Source: an uncultured Verrucomicrobiales bacterium
GTDB taxonomy: Bacteria; Verrucomicrobiota; Verrucomicrobiia; Verrucomicrobiales; DEV007
Length of the DNA: 36,992 nt
Assembly: GCA_913058215.1 (NCBI GenBank)
Contig: CAJXQE010000026.1
Coordinates: 1-36,992 of the forward strand
Direction of reading: 5' to 3'
Shown: piece after piece, positions 23,909-31,979 of the stretch
Layout: every line of letters begins with the position of its first letter
Position numbering within the stretch: the stretch's first letter is position 1
Notes under the pieces: model-generated
Told to the model about the DNA's origin: nothing
The model's database searches: none
The model's input: only the letters and a program-made list of their open reading frames with translations
Position numbers and translations under genes: made by a program

Positions 23909-24787
23909 ATGGCAGCTCCCCAGAACATTATCGGCTTGGTTTACGATTACGACCAGACCCTCAGTCCCACCTACATGCAGGACGAGGTGCTGTTTCCGAA
24001 TTTCGGAATCAACCCATCGGAATTCTGGAAACGCTGCAAAGTCCTAGTGGAAGACGGGGGATACGAAAGTGAACTCGCCTATCTCAAGGTGATGCTCGAC
24101 TACCTGCAAATGGATGGCCCGAGTAACGATGACCTGACGGAGTTGGGAAAAGGGCTGAAATTTTTTAAAGGCTTACCGGATATGTTCGGTGAGCTCGATG
24201 CGCTCCTTACTGATGAGCACCGTGCCATGGGGGTGAAAATTGAGCACTACATTGTTTCCAGTGGAATCAAAACCTTGATCGATGGCAGTGAGTTGCGTCC
24301 CTATGTGAAGGAGGTTTTCGGATGTGAATTTGCTGAAGACGAGTCCGGACGAATCGCATTTCCGAAGCGCGTGATTTCTCATACCGCCAAAACTCAGTAT
24401 CTGTTTCGGATCAATAAAGGGATGCTCGAATCAAATGAGGATGTGAATGATCACATGCCCGATGAATTGCGCCCGATCCCTTTTCCAAACATGATTTATC
24501 TGGGTGACGGCCCCACGGATGTGCCTTGTTTTACTGTGATGAAACGCTTCGGCGGTAATGGCATAGCGGTCTACAATCCGGACGATGAGAGCCGGGTAAG
24601 CTTCCGCAAAGCATTCCAGCTTTCCGGGCCAGCAAACCGCATCAAGCATATCGCACCCGCCGATTACCGGGACGGAAGTCATTTACGACTTATTCTTGAG
24701 GAACTGGTTCTCGAAATTGCTGATCGAATTGTCGAAACGCGTCGCAGGGAATTGACCGACGGAACCGTGTCCGCGCCGACACATTAA
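23909..24787 (+). CDS. HAD-superfamily phosphatase
   Basis: A 292-residue cytoplasmic HAD phosphatase. Motif I is VYDYDQTLSP with Asp13 and Asp15. A large helical cap (about residues 30-110) precedes motif II, YIVSSGIK. Lys in the AKTQYLF region and the motif IV segment YLGDGPTDVPCF complete the active site. The cap and the length recall phosphoserine-phosphatase-like members, but substrate specificity cannot be read. Its last four bases overlap the end of the convergent aroD gene. Confidence 0.85.
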   Translation: MAAPQNIIGLVYDYDQTLSPTYMQDEVLFPNFGINPSEFWKRCKVLVEDGGYESELAYLKVMLDYLQMDGPSNDDLTELGKGLKFFKGLPDMFGELDALLTDEHRAMGVKIEHYIVSSGIKTLIDGSELRPYVKEVFGCEFAEDESGRIAFPKRVISHTAKTQYLFRINKGMLESNEDVNDHMPDELRPIPFPNMIYLGDGPTDVPCFTVMKRFGGNGIAVYNPDDESRVSFRKAFQLSGPANRIKHIAPADYRDGSHLRLILEELVLEIADRIVETRRRELTDGTVSAPTH

Positions 24788-25536
24788 ATCGCGTCGATCA
24801 GTTTCCGCAGTTCAGCGGCTGACCATTGCCCGGGAGCGTTTTCGGTTTGGAGGTAACCGTAGTTGAGGCAGGATCCGGCACGGGCCAGGGTTAGTCTTGA
24901 AAGTTTTCCGAGGGTTCCCATCCCCATTGCGGAAATGAGTTTTCCCTCGGAACGGTATTTCTCCACTAACTGAACCAGATCGAAAAGCTGAGTCATCGAT
25001 TCTACGACGACGGCGAGTTTTGGAATGTCTGCTCCCAGTTCGTAGGCACGGTCGATTTTTCCTTCGAGGAGGCTTCTGCCCGGCCACTCTTGGAAATTGT
25101 GGTAGGACGCAAGCACAAGAGTCGATTGAGAATGTGCTTCTGAGATGAAGTCAGAAAACTCCGGGGTCTCCAGAGATGTGATCTCGGTATCGACGAGGTC
25201 CGAGCTTAGGAAAAACTGGCGATAAGTGGCGATGCGATCGTTCAGTGAGAGCCTATTGGCTCCTCCTTCATCGGGAGTGCGAACTGTCACCAGTGAAGGA
25301 CGAGTTTCCTTGCTGCTGATGCATTGAGCTACTTCATCCAAATGGCTGAAAAGATCGTCCAGCCGGTATTCCAGTAAGTCAGCGGCGACAGTTCCTGATC
25401 CAGAGAGAAAGGTGAGATCTTCTGCGCGCGTTACCGTAGCGACCACTTGCGGTCTGGCTGTAAGTGTGTTTTTCAAAGTCTGTTGAAGCAAACTCAGATG
25501 CGCGGGGAAATCAACGAAGGATCCGTTTGTTTCCAC
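24784..25536 (-). CDS. aroD: Type I 3-dehydroquinate dehydratase
   Basis: A 250-residue enzyme of the shikimate pathway that dehydrates 3-dehydroquinate through a Schiff base. Catalytic residues are in place: Glu56 and Arg58 in LEYRLD, His146 in SYHNF and the Schiff-base Lys173 in IPKLAVV. The end QWSAAELRKLI is typical. The start codon is GTG and has no clear ribosome site, so the first few residues are uncertain. It is last of four minus-strand genes after three GspG-like paralogues, 27 bases behind the third, and may depend on their promoter. Confidence 0.93.
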   Translation of the reverse strand: METNGSFVDFPAHLSLLQQTLKNTLTARPQVVATVTRAEDLTFLSGSGTVAADLLEYRLDDLFSHLDEVAQCISSKETRPSLVTVRTPDEGGANRLSLNDRIATYRQFFLSSDLVDTEITSLETPEFSDFISEAHSQSTLVLASYHNFQEWPGRSLLEGKIDRAYELGADIPKLAVVVESMTQLFDLVQLVEKYRSEGKLISAMGMGTLGKLSRLTLARAGSCLNYGYLQTENAPGQWSAAELRKLIDAI

Positions 25537-25563
25537 AAAGGCAGAAGGATGATGCAGGTGGGG

Positions 25564-26097
25564 TTACCAGGATTTCGGATTGTCTTCCCAGGTCGCGAAA
25601 TCTCCATCCGGTCCAGCTGACCAGACCAGAATTGTTTCCGGAACTATATGGCCTGGGGATGACGGATCTTCGATACCTTCGATACCGTCAGTTTCGAACT
25701 GGACCCGATACAGATTGCCCCACGGGTCCCATAGTGTTTTGTCAGGAGATAGACCGCTATGGAACCTTCCGCTTCCCATGGCGCGGGCTGGTTTGTTCGC
25801 GTAAAAATTGATCACTCGCGGAGAGTGTCCCGATGGATAGATGAGGGATTCAGAGTTCGGCATCAGAATTGTCATCAGTTCAGGATCGGAATCGACCGGG
25901 AAACCGGGGCGATAATTTTTTGAAGGGACCGGCAATTTTCGATATTCGGTGAAGTATGAGGAGATCGCGTTTTTCAGATTGTAGGTAGTGCCCAATGCTT
26001 TCGCCTCTCTGACACGTTTAAGTGCCTGCGGAATCACCAACGAAATACAGAGAAGCAAGCCGACGACCAACCCTGATAGGATATACCGGATCTTCAC
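25564..26097 (-). CDS. GspG-like membrane-anchored protein, copy 3
   Basis: A 177-residue protein. It starts with GTG, overlapping the stop of copy 2 as GTGA. One N-terminal membrane segment (about residues 4-24) is followed by the pseudopilin-like domain: TYNLKNAISSYFTEYRKLPV, LWDPWGNLYRVQFETD and ILVWSAGPDGDFATWEDN. These match the C-terminal domain of GspG major pseudopilins, including the region that binds calcium there. The prepilin cleavage motif (G-F-T-L-I-E) is absent, so it is probably anchored and not assembled as a pilin. It is the shortest and most diverged of the three copies. Confidence 0.82.
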   Translation of the reverse strand: MKIRYILSGLVVGLLLCISLVIPQALKRVREAKALGTTYNLKNAISSYFTEYRKLPVPSKNYRPGFPVDSDPELMTILMPNSESLIYPSGHSPRVINFYANKPARAMGSGRFHSGLSPDKTLWDPWGNLYRVQFETDGIEGIEDPSSPGHIVPETILVWSAGPDGDFATWEDNPKSW

Positions 26098-26681
26098 GGT
26101 TCAAATTCCTCCGGATATTGCCAGGACCAAACATTATCTTCCCACGTGGCATAATCTCCATCCGGTCCAGCTGACCAGGCCAGAATCGTTTCTTTCAAGA
26201 TTTCGTTTCTTCCGGAAGGATCCGATACTTCTTCGTCATGGTTTGTGTCGAGTCTGACCCGGTAATAATTTCCCCAGGGGTCCCAAAGTTCTCCGCGACC
26301 GAGGGAAAGGCCTTGGATACCTTTTCTGTAGGTTCCGTCGTCCGATCTCTTTGCTTCCTGCGCATAGAAAAACTGAATTCCACGCGGATTAGTTCCTTTC
26401 TTTTTGCGGGTGTGATCCGCAGCGAGGAGGATATCCATCAAGAGAACCTCCGTCGTCAGGTCAGTGTCATACTGAGAATCGAAGCTCGGCAGCTTGGAAT
26501 ACTCACTCTCATAGGCCCGGATCGCATTTCTCAAATTGATCGCTGTTTGGAGAGCGATGGGAGTTTCCGTCCTTCGGAAGAGACCTGAAATCAACCAGGC
26601 GGCAGCGACCGAGACACTGACAACGATTGCGAGCCAAATGAGAAGACCGCCCTTGAGTTGTGATTCTTTTTCTCCAGTCAT
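26094..26681 (-). CDS. GspG-like membrane-anchored protein, copy 2
   Basis: A 195-residue paralogue. A charged N-terminus leads into one membrane segment (about residues 11-31, LLIWLAIVVSVSVAAAWLIS). The soluble domain has NLRNAIRAYESEYSKLPSFD, LWDPWGNYYRVRLDTNHDEE and ILAWSAGPDGDYATWEDNVW. It keeps the domain pattern of copy 1 throughout and, like it, lacks a prepilin peptidase site. It is six bases downstream of copy 1 and translationally coupled to copy 3. Confidence 0.82.
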   Translation of the reverse strand: MTGEKESQLKGGLLIWLAIVVSVSVAAAWLISGLFRRTETPIALQTAINLRNAIRAYESEYSKLPSFDSQYDTDLTTEVLLMDILLAADHTRKKKGTNPRGIQFFYAQEAKRSDDGTYRKGIQGLSLGRGELWDPWGNYYRVRLDTNHDEEVSDPSGRNEILKETILAWSAGPDGDYATWEDNVWSWQYPEEFEP

Positions 26682-26687
26682 CGTATT

Positions 26688-27275
26688 TTACCAGGTCTTC
26701 ACATTATCCTTCCACGTTTCGAAATCACCATCGGGGCCCGCCGACCAAACGAGAATCGACCTGGGAAGTTCCTCAGCTTCGGTCAACTGGTCCCAAAGGG
26801 GTTTCTTAACCCGACTGTCATAGTTCGTATCCAACAAAACTCGATAGTAATTTCCCCACGGATCCCAGAGTTCGCCGCCTCCGTCACTTCCAAGGACTAC
26901 ACCCTTCCTATACTTTCCCTCTCCCATCTGCTTGGCCTGTTTCCCCGTGAAAAATGCAATCCTTCGCGAATTAAGCGCATCCGGTCCCTCAGACGATGGA
27001 TCTGAGCCAAGGAGGATATCCATTAAAACATGGTCGGATTGAAGTTGAACATCTTCCCTTGGTTCTCTCGGAACAGGGTATTTTCGATACTCCGTGAAAT
27101 AGAAGGAAATCGCGTTTTTCAGATTGTAGGCGGTGTTTTGACAATTGGACTCGCCTGTGTGGCCGGAATGTAATGGGCGAAAGGATATGAATATCCCTAC
27201 AACTAAAAATCCAGCCATACTAAATATGACCCAGCGGACAAAACGAATAATGAATGAGGGCTTCTTCTTTTCCAT
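26688..27275 (-). CDS. GspG-like membrane-anchored protein, copy 1
   Basis: A 195-residue paralogue and first gene of the minus-strand run that ends with aroD. A basic N-terminus (MEKKKPSF) and a membrane segment (about residues 10-32) precede the conserved domain: TAYNLKNAISFYFTEYRKYP, LWDPWGNYYRVLLDTNYDSR and ILVWSAGPDGDFETWKDN. Residues about 75-125 (VLMDILLGSDPSS, SRRIAFFTGKQAK) are shared with copies 2 and 3. No other type II secretion or pilus gene is nearby. The promoter should lie in the AT-rich bases 27276-27354. Confidence 0.83.
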   Translation of the reverse strand: MEKKKPSFIIRFVRWVIFSMAGFLVVGIFISFRPLHSGHTGESNCQNTAYNLKNAISFYFTEYRKYPVPREPREDVQLQSDHVLMDILLGSDPSSEGPDALNSRRIAFFTGKQAKQMGEGKYRKGVVLGSDGGGELWDPWGNYYRVLLDTNYDSRVKKPLWDQLTEAEELPRSILVWSAGPDGDFETWKDNVKTW

Positions 27276-27354
27276 TTTTGTCTTTTACTGTAAAAAGAAC
27301 ACAATGTAAATACAATATAGATACTTAGGCATATTTTTCTGCAAATGGCACGAA

Positions 27355-27384
27355 AAAGGCCCCGTCCTCGCGGACGGGGCCTTT
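27355..27384 (-). terminator. Intrinsic terminator of the Gfo/Idh/MocA gene
   Basis: AAAGGCCCCGTCC (27355-27367) pairs with GGACGGGGCCTTT (27372-27384), a 13-bp perfect stem. On the minus strand the loop reads GCGA, a GNRA tetraloop, and the stem runs into five T. It lies 31 bases past the stop at 27416. Confidence 0.93.
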
Positions 27385-27415
27385 CGGAAAAGGGTTTTTC
27401 AGACCAAAAAGAGGA

Positions 27416-28792
27416 TCAGGCCTTTTTCTTCTCCTGCGCTTTTGCGGCGGATTTCTGACCAAGAGGCCCCTGGGTTTCCATCACACCCGGGATACTCATC
27501 GGACGAATGGGAAGATCAGCGGCCAGATCGATGTTGTCTGGAACGAGCTTATGGTCGCTCTTCTCCAGCTCATCCCAAGTGAGGCGTTTGCCGGTGTAGC
27601 AGGCTTCACGTCCGAGAATCGCGAGAGTCGTAGAATGGGCAATCCAGGCGGCGTCATCTTTACGCTCTCCGGCACGGATCGCTGCAAAGAATTCTTCGTG
27701 CTCGAGGTCATACATGCTCTTCACATTCCGTGGTTTCCGCCAGTTCCACTCCTTCTCCCCACTGATTGAGGCCGAACTGGTGCCGAATTTCGCGATTCCC
27801 TTGGTTCCGACGATCGTATCACCGGTGAACTGATGGGATGGATTCAAAAACTGACGCCATTCCACGTGTGCTTTCACTTCATTCGGATATTCGTAAGTGA
27901 TGCTGAAGTGATCGTAAATATTACCGTCATAGTTGGGGCGCTGTCGTCCTCCGCTACCATAGGCGGCGATGGGATCGGTATCGTTGAAGGCCCAACCGAC
28001 ACGGTCAACATTGTGACAACCCTGTTCGACAATTCCGTCCCCGGCGAGCCAGGTGAAATTGTACCAGTTCTTGATCTGCCACTCCGTATCACCCATTCCG
28101 TCGGGACGAGTGGAGGGATCCGGCATCGCTTTGACAGGCGAAGCGTAGTAGGTCGAGTGTATGCTCAAAATATCACCGATGTCGCCGCCATGGATGCGTT
28201 CGAAAAGCGGGCGACCGTGCTCGCTGTAGCGATAGCAGAATCCGCAAAGAACGGAGAGCCCTTTGTCTGCGGCAATTTTTGCAGTTTCCAGGAAATCGTG
28301 AACACCGGCAACATCCGTTGCGCAGGGTTTTTCTACGAAAGCGTGAATCCCGCGATCGATCGCAGCCTTGAACTGCATCGGACGGAAGCCTGGAGGGGTC
28401 GTCAAAAGAACAATGTCGATCCCTGAATCCATCACTTTCTCATAAGCGTCGATCCCACCGAAAACACGTCCGTCGATGTCGGAAGCGACCTTGTCTTTGA
28501 CCGATGCGTATTTTCGCACCATGGCCAGTTTCTTCTCTGCTTCCTCAACGTAAAGGTCACCCATAGACCAGAGCTCGACATTGTCGTCGGCATTCATGGC
28601 ATTCATCATGGCACCACCGCCACGACCACCACATCCGACCACACCGATCTTCAGTTTTTTCTTATTTTCCTGCCCGAGTGTGATCGAGGGAAAGCCTGCT
28701 GCACCGACCACCGCAGCGGCCGTTCCGGTTGTTTGCACGAAGCGGCGTCTCGTAGATTCGCCGATTGCTGGGGTCTCTTTCTTATTGCTCAT
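27416..28792 (-). CDS. Tat-exported Gfo/Idh/MocA family oxidoreductase
   Basis: A 458-residue NAD(P)-dependent oxidoreductase. Residues 14-31 are a twin-arginine signal (STRRRFVQTTGTAAAVVG), so it should be folded with cofactor before export. The Rossmann domain has IGVVGCGGRGGG (residues 49-60) and the family lysine in FVEKPCAT. The C-terminal alpha/beta domain has WLAGDGIVEQGCHNVDRVGW, where the His is the usual catalytic candidate. The last 20 residues are Lys/Ala rich. Such proteins are very numerous in Planctomycetes and Verrucomicrobia and are linked to modified-sugar breakdown. The substrate is unknown and no sugar operon adjoins. It has its own terminator. Confidence 0.93.
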   Translation of the reverse strand: MSNKKETPAIGESTRRRFVQTTGTAAAVVGAAGFPSITLGQENKKKLKIGVVGCGGRGGGAMMNAMNADDNVELWSMGDLYVEEAEKKLAMVRKYASVKDKVASDIDGRVFGGIDAYEKVMDSGIDIVLLTTPPGFRPMQFKAAIDRGIHAFVEKPCATDVAGVHDFLETAKIAADKGLSVLCGFCYRYSEHGRPLFERIHGGDIGDILSIHSTYYASPVKAMPDPSTRPDGMGDTEWQIKNWYNFTWLAGDGIVEQGCHNVDRVGWAFNDTDPIAAYGSGGRQRPNYDGNIYDHFSITYEYPNEVKAHVEWRQFLNPSHQFTGDTIVGTKGIAKFGTSSASISGEKEWNWRKPRNVKSMYDLEHEEFFAAIRAGERKDDAAWIAHSTTLAILGREACYTGKRLTWDELEKSDHKLVPDNIDLAADLPIRPMSIPGVMETQGPLGQKSAAKAQEKKKA

Positions 28793-28953
28793 AGTGTTTG
28801 TAAAAGGTCTTCTGGTTCAGAGTGTAGCAGTTTTGGATACCATGGTCACGAAATCAAAGCTGTCAAAAGAGCTTCGTTACGCGATCAATTCCGTGTTACA
28901 CAAGGGTTGACCGTCGAAACAAGTCTGGCGTTCAATCCCTCACTCCCGCAATC

Positions 28954-29961
28954 ATGGATTACTGGTTCGTTCTTAAAAAGACTGCTTCCCTGTATCTCAA
29001 CCCGCTTACCATTACCCTGGAAATGGTGATCCTAGGGCTGGTCCTGATTGGATTTTCGCGCCGTGCCAGCAAGAAAAAACGGGGAAAAAAGTGGCTCCGT
29101 TTCAAACGGTGGATGGGTGATGCCGGGGTGCTCATGATCGTTCTGGGTTCACTGTTTTTGTTTCTCTGCAGCATCGATCCCATTGGGAATTCACTGATTT
29201 ACTACCTGGAGAAACAATACCCTGGTTTGCCGGAGGATAAGGACGGGCATGTTCTCGTTTTCGATTTTAAACCCGAGTACATTGTCGTGCTCGCCGGCGG
29301 GGCAAAGCCAACCGAGGCAAAGCCTGTTCTTTCGATCCTGTCCCAGGATGCCCTGGCTCGGGTTTCAGGGGCGGCGATCCTCTGGAAGCAGTTTCCGGAT
29401 ACCCAGATGATCATGACCGGAACTCCAGCGGAGACGGGATCAATGGAGAGGGTTGCGGTAGTCCTGGGAGTGGATAAAAAGAAAATCCTTCAGGAGAGCG
29501 AGTCCCGTGACACCAAAGATCATCCCTTGTTTATCAAGCCCATGGTGGGCGACAGCCCCTTCTTTCTGGTGACCTCCGGTTACCATATGCCCAGAGCCAT
29601 GTCTCTTTTTCGGAAGCAGGGGCTCGATCCCAAACCGGCCCCCAATGATTTTCGGGTCTGGCCGAAGTTTGATGAGTACAACCCTTACCAAACGGACAAA
29701 CTGTTTCCCAAGGTGATTAATGTGCAGCGGACGGACCGGGCATTGCACGAGATTCTGGGAATGGCCTGGGCGGATTTTCGTGACCAGACCAAAGAAGGCG
29801 AAACGGAAGGGGATCAGAAAGTTCCAAAAGCAGCTCCTCAAAAGGCGAAGGAGCAGGACAAGCCAGAGCCGGAAAAGGAGGCTCCTGAAATTGATGATAA
29901 GGAAGAAAAAGAAAAGCCGAATCCGAGAGGCACTCTGGCAGAGATACTTTTAAATCCGTGA
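28954..29961 (+). CDS. YdcF/ElyC (DUF218) family membrane protein
   Basis: A 335-residue inner-membrane protein. Two N-terminal membrane segments lie at about residues 18-36 and 57-75. The DUF218 domain follows: YIVVLAGGAKPTE, SQDALARVSGAAILWKQFPD, MIMTGTPAETGSM and FLVTSGYHMPRAMSLFRKQG, all typical of YdcF and ElyC proteins. ElyC is tied to envelope and peptidoglycan integrity in E. coli. Residues 279-325 are a charged low-complexity tail rich in Lys, Glu and Pro, longer than in most relatives. It diverges from the Gfo/Idh/MocA gene over 161 bases. Confidence 0.9.
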   Translation: MDYWFVLKKTASLYLNPLTITLEMVILGLVLIGFSRRASKKKRGKKWLRFKRWMGDAGVLMIVLGSLFLFLCSIDPIGNSLIYYLEKQYPGLPEDKDGHVLVFDFKPEYIVVLAGGAKPTEAKPVLSILSQDALARVSGAAILWKQFPDTQMIMTGTPAETGSMERVAVVLGVDKKKILQESESRDTKDHPLFIKPMVGDSPFFLVTSGYHMPRAMSLFRKQGLDPKPAPNDFRVWPKFDEYNPYQTDKLFPKVINVQRTDRALHEILGMAWADFRDQTKEGETEGDQKVPKAAPQKAKEQDKPEPEKEAPEIDDKEEKEKPNPRGTLAEILLNP

Positions 29962-30001
29962 GCTTCGACTTCTTCCAGGACCGGCAGTTCGTCTGCCCAA
30001 A

Positions 30002-30066
30002 GTAGAGTCGATCTTCAGTCGACTCCGAGCGGTGCTTCGGGTGAATCGACTGAAGATCGATTCTAC
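30002..30066. repeat. 65-base near-perfect hairpin element
   Basis: The arms 30002-30025 and 30043-30066 (24 bases each) match at 22 positions; both contain the core TCGATCTTCAGTCGA or its complement. The 17-base loop has further partial pairing. It lies between two convergent genes (ends 29961 and 30097). No T-run follows, so it is not a simple terminator. Such isolated palindromes are often dispersed REP-like elements, though only one copy is in this window. Confidence 0.75.
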
Positions 30067-30096
30067 GGTTTATTAAAAAATGATTATGGCAGAGTG

Positions 30097-30693
30097 CTAA
30101 TTCAGGGCTTCGTAATCCTTCAAAAACCGTCCGTGATCGTCCGCCGAATATTCAATTGCAATGAGCCCGGCTTCACGACCTGCCTCACAGTTTGCAGCTG
30201 AATCATCGATGTAAACGGTCTCTTGTGGGACCAGCCCCAGCTTCTCAATTGCTAGCTGAAAAATGGCAGGATCGGGCTTCATACATTTGACCTCATGAGA
30301 GTAGATGGCCTGCTGAAACAGGGAGAATACCGGATACTCTTTCGTGAAAAAAGGCACATGAATTCCGTTGGTGTTTGAAAGTAAAAACAGATCAGCGCCC
30401 TCTTCGGCACGGAACTCAATGAATTCCACTATGGGCTCATTTAAGGTGAAAACATCTTCGAAGGCGTTCCTGAATTTCTCTGGAGTTCCACGATATCCAA
30501 CACGCTCACCAGCCCTCTCAATAAATTGCTCCGGCTGAATATCTCCCATTTCCAGGCTGTGGGTCAGGTCCGAAACCATAGCCAGGGCACTGGCAGGGGC
30601 GGCTTCCATTTCATCCTGAAGCGCTGCAATCGTCTTTCGAAAGTCGAAGCGAATGATGACATTTCCAATGTCGAATAGAAAGGCTTTCTGCAT
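30097..30693 (-). CDS. HAD-IA hydrolase (YihX-like)
   Basis: A 198-residue cytoplasmic HAD phosphatase similar in layout to YihX, an alpha-D-glucose-1-phosphatase. Motif I is FLFDIGNVIIRFD with Asp8; the usual second Asp is replaced by Gly-Asn, as in the YihX branch (D-x-G-N). A short helical cap spans about residues 20-85. Motif II is LLSNTN, motif III the Lys in KCMKPDPAIF, and motif IV YIDDSAANCEAG. It converges on the YdcF gene across the hairpin at 30002. Substrate is unproven. Confidence 0.88.
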   Translation of the reverse strand: MQKAFLFDIGNVIIRFDFRKTIAALQDEMEAAPASALAMVSDLTHSLEMGDIQPEQFIERAGERVGYRGTPEKFRNAFEDVFTLNEPIVEFIEFRAEEGADLFLLSNTNGIHVPFFTKEYPVFSLFQQAIYSHEVKCMKPDPAIFQLAIEKLGLVPQETVYIDDSAANCEAGREAGLIAIEYSADDHGRFLKDYEALN

Positions 30694-30886
30694 CCGGGAG
30701 AAAAGGGGAGTGATGCCGAAAAATCAAATGCTATTCAAGCGTCATGGATGCGCCAAAGTGACTCTTGCGGTTGTGACGAAATGCCATCAAGTAGAGTCAA
30801 TATGGCTCATGTTGGGTGTGTTTGGGTAAGCTGTTTGTGCATCGCAATCATCTGATGTTTAGGTATTTGCGACATGTGTGAAACGA

Positions 30887-30904
30887 TTGGCACAGGAGTT
30901 GCAT
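30887..30904 (+). promoter_or_regulatory. Sigma-54 (RpoN) promoter of the heat-shock pair
   Basis: TTGGCACAGGAGTTGCAT carries both sigma-54 elements with exact spacing: TGGCAC (-24), five bases, TTGCA (-12). Transcription should start near 30914, leaving a leader of about 65 bases before the ATG at 30980. Directly upstream at 30868-30883 a loose dyad is centred on ACATGT. No activator gene is in the window. Confidence 0.82.
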
Positions 30905-30979
30905 AATAACAATCAGCTCAAGTCCATCGAGCAATCAATCATAGATAAACAACCCGAACAAAATAGAATCATAAGCAAT

Positions 30980-31411
30980 ATGAAATTGGTAAGATACAAT
31001 CAAACTGCAGGTAGACCGAACGAGTGGAACGCACTTTTGTCCGATCCATTCTCCATGTTTGCCCCGTTTTTCGGCGACACCTGTCGCAGTTCCTCCAGCT
31101 CTTCTACACCTTCTTCAGTGAGTTGGTACGAGGACGACGAAAACTATTACGCCCGGATTGAAATGCCCGGTGTGAAGAAGGAAAACCTCAAGGTCGAAGC
31201 CGAAGAGGGAATCCTGAATCTTAGCTACGAGACCGGAAAGTCCGAATGCGAGACTTCCGGCCAATGCGAATCCAAGCGCTTCAGTAGAACTCTAAGGGTC
31301 CCCGAAAAGACCCGGCTTTCGGGCATCGAGGCGAAACTCGAAGACGGCATTCTCAGCCTGACTCTTCCGAAAGTCGAAGAGAAGAAGCCGGTCTCGATCA
31401 AGATCAGCTAA
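30980..31411 (+). CDS. Small heat-shock protein (Hsp20/alpha-crystallin), first copy
   Basis: A 143-residue ATP-independent chaperone that holds unfolding proteins. ATG 30980 is used; the frame is open upstream from a GTG, but that stretch contains the sigma-54 promoter and is leader. Residues 1-45 are the variable N-terminal arm with a serine run. The alpha-crystallin domain follows with ARIEMPGVKKENLKVEAEEG and the family signature LEDGILSLTLPK. The C-terminus ends with the I-x-I anchor (SIKIS) used in oligomer assembly. It is first in a two-gene sHSP operon. Confidence 0.93.
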   Translation: MKLVRYNQTAGRPNEWNALLSDPFSMFAPFFGDTCRSSSSSSTPSSVSWYEDDENYYARIEMPGVKKENLKVEAEEGILNLSYETGKSECETSGQCESKRFSRTLRVPEKTRLSGIEAKLEDGILSLTLPKVEEKKPVSIKIS

Positions 31412-31465
31412 GCGCCGCCACCCACGAGAAACAAGAACAAGAAAATCCTTAATTTACAAAAAACT

Positions 31466-31858
31466 ATGAGTACTGAACTTTGCAAAGACGAAACGAATGA
31501 TGTGGCAAGCCCTCAAGTCGCTGAAGCCAGCCTACCGGTGGTGAAACCACATTACTCTTCCCGCTACGATGATGAAGCCTGGGAGGTGAGTGTGACCTTG
31601 CCGGGTGTGAAAAAAGAAGATGTCGAGGTGTCGGTTGAAAAAGAGATTCTCGATCTGAAAGCCAAACGCATCTTCGATGCACCCGAGGGATGGCGTCCGC
31701 TCGGAGATGATCAATCCGACCGCAGTTATCGATTGCGACTGGACGTTGGTCCCGAAGTCGATCCGGCCGGAGTTTCCGCCGGACTTGAAGACGGAGTCCT
31801 GACCCTGCGACTCCCTCTTCGCGAGGAATCGAAGTCCCGCTCCATCGAAGTTCAATAA
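31466..31858 (+). CDS. Small heat-shock protein (Hsp20/alpha-crystallin), second copy
   Basis: A 130-residue paralogue, 54 bases downstream of the first copy and in the same operon. The N-terminal arm is short and acidic. The alpha-crystallin domain has VSVTLPGVKKEDVEVSVEKE and LEDGVLTLRLPL, and the end has an I-x-V anchor (SIEV). The first strand region and the central loop differ much from copy one, so the two likely form mixed or separate oligomers with different clients, as sHSP pairs do elsewhere. A terminator follows 24 bases on. Confidence 0.93.
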   Translation: MSTELCKDETNDVASPQVAEASLPVVKPHYSSRYDDEAWEVSVTLPGVKKEDVEVSVEKEILDLKAKRIFDAPEGWRPLGDDQSDRSYRLRLDVGPEVDPAGVSAGLEDGVLTLRLPLREESKSRSIEVQ

Positions 31859-31882
31859 TCCCGGGCTTCCAACCCGAAAATC

Positions 31883-31915
31883 AGCCGGTTTCCTGTAAAG
31901 GAGACCGGCTTTTTT
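31883..31915 (+). terminator. Intrinsic terminator of the sHSP operon
   Basis: AGCCGGTTTCC (31883-31893) pairs with GGAGACCGGCT (31900-31910), with one wobble pair, and runs straight into six T. Confidence 0.92.
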
Positions 31916-31979
31916 CGTGATTGCGGGAGGACTGCACTTTGATTACCTTCTTTCTCCGGCCGGTCTGCGGTCATTTAGA

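Noticed and set aside
25564-27275. Type II secretion or pilus operon
   Set aside because: No GFTLIE-type prepilin motif, no secretin, ATPase or peptidase gene in the window.
27345-27351. TGGCACG as another sigma-54 -24 element
   Set aside because: No TTGC-type -12 element follows at the right distance.
30878-30979. 34-residue N-terminal extension of the first Hsp20
   Set aside because: It begins with GTG and covers the sigma-54 promoter; the family normally starts close to the ATG at 30980.
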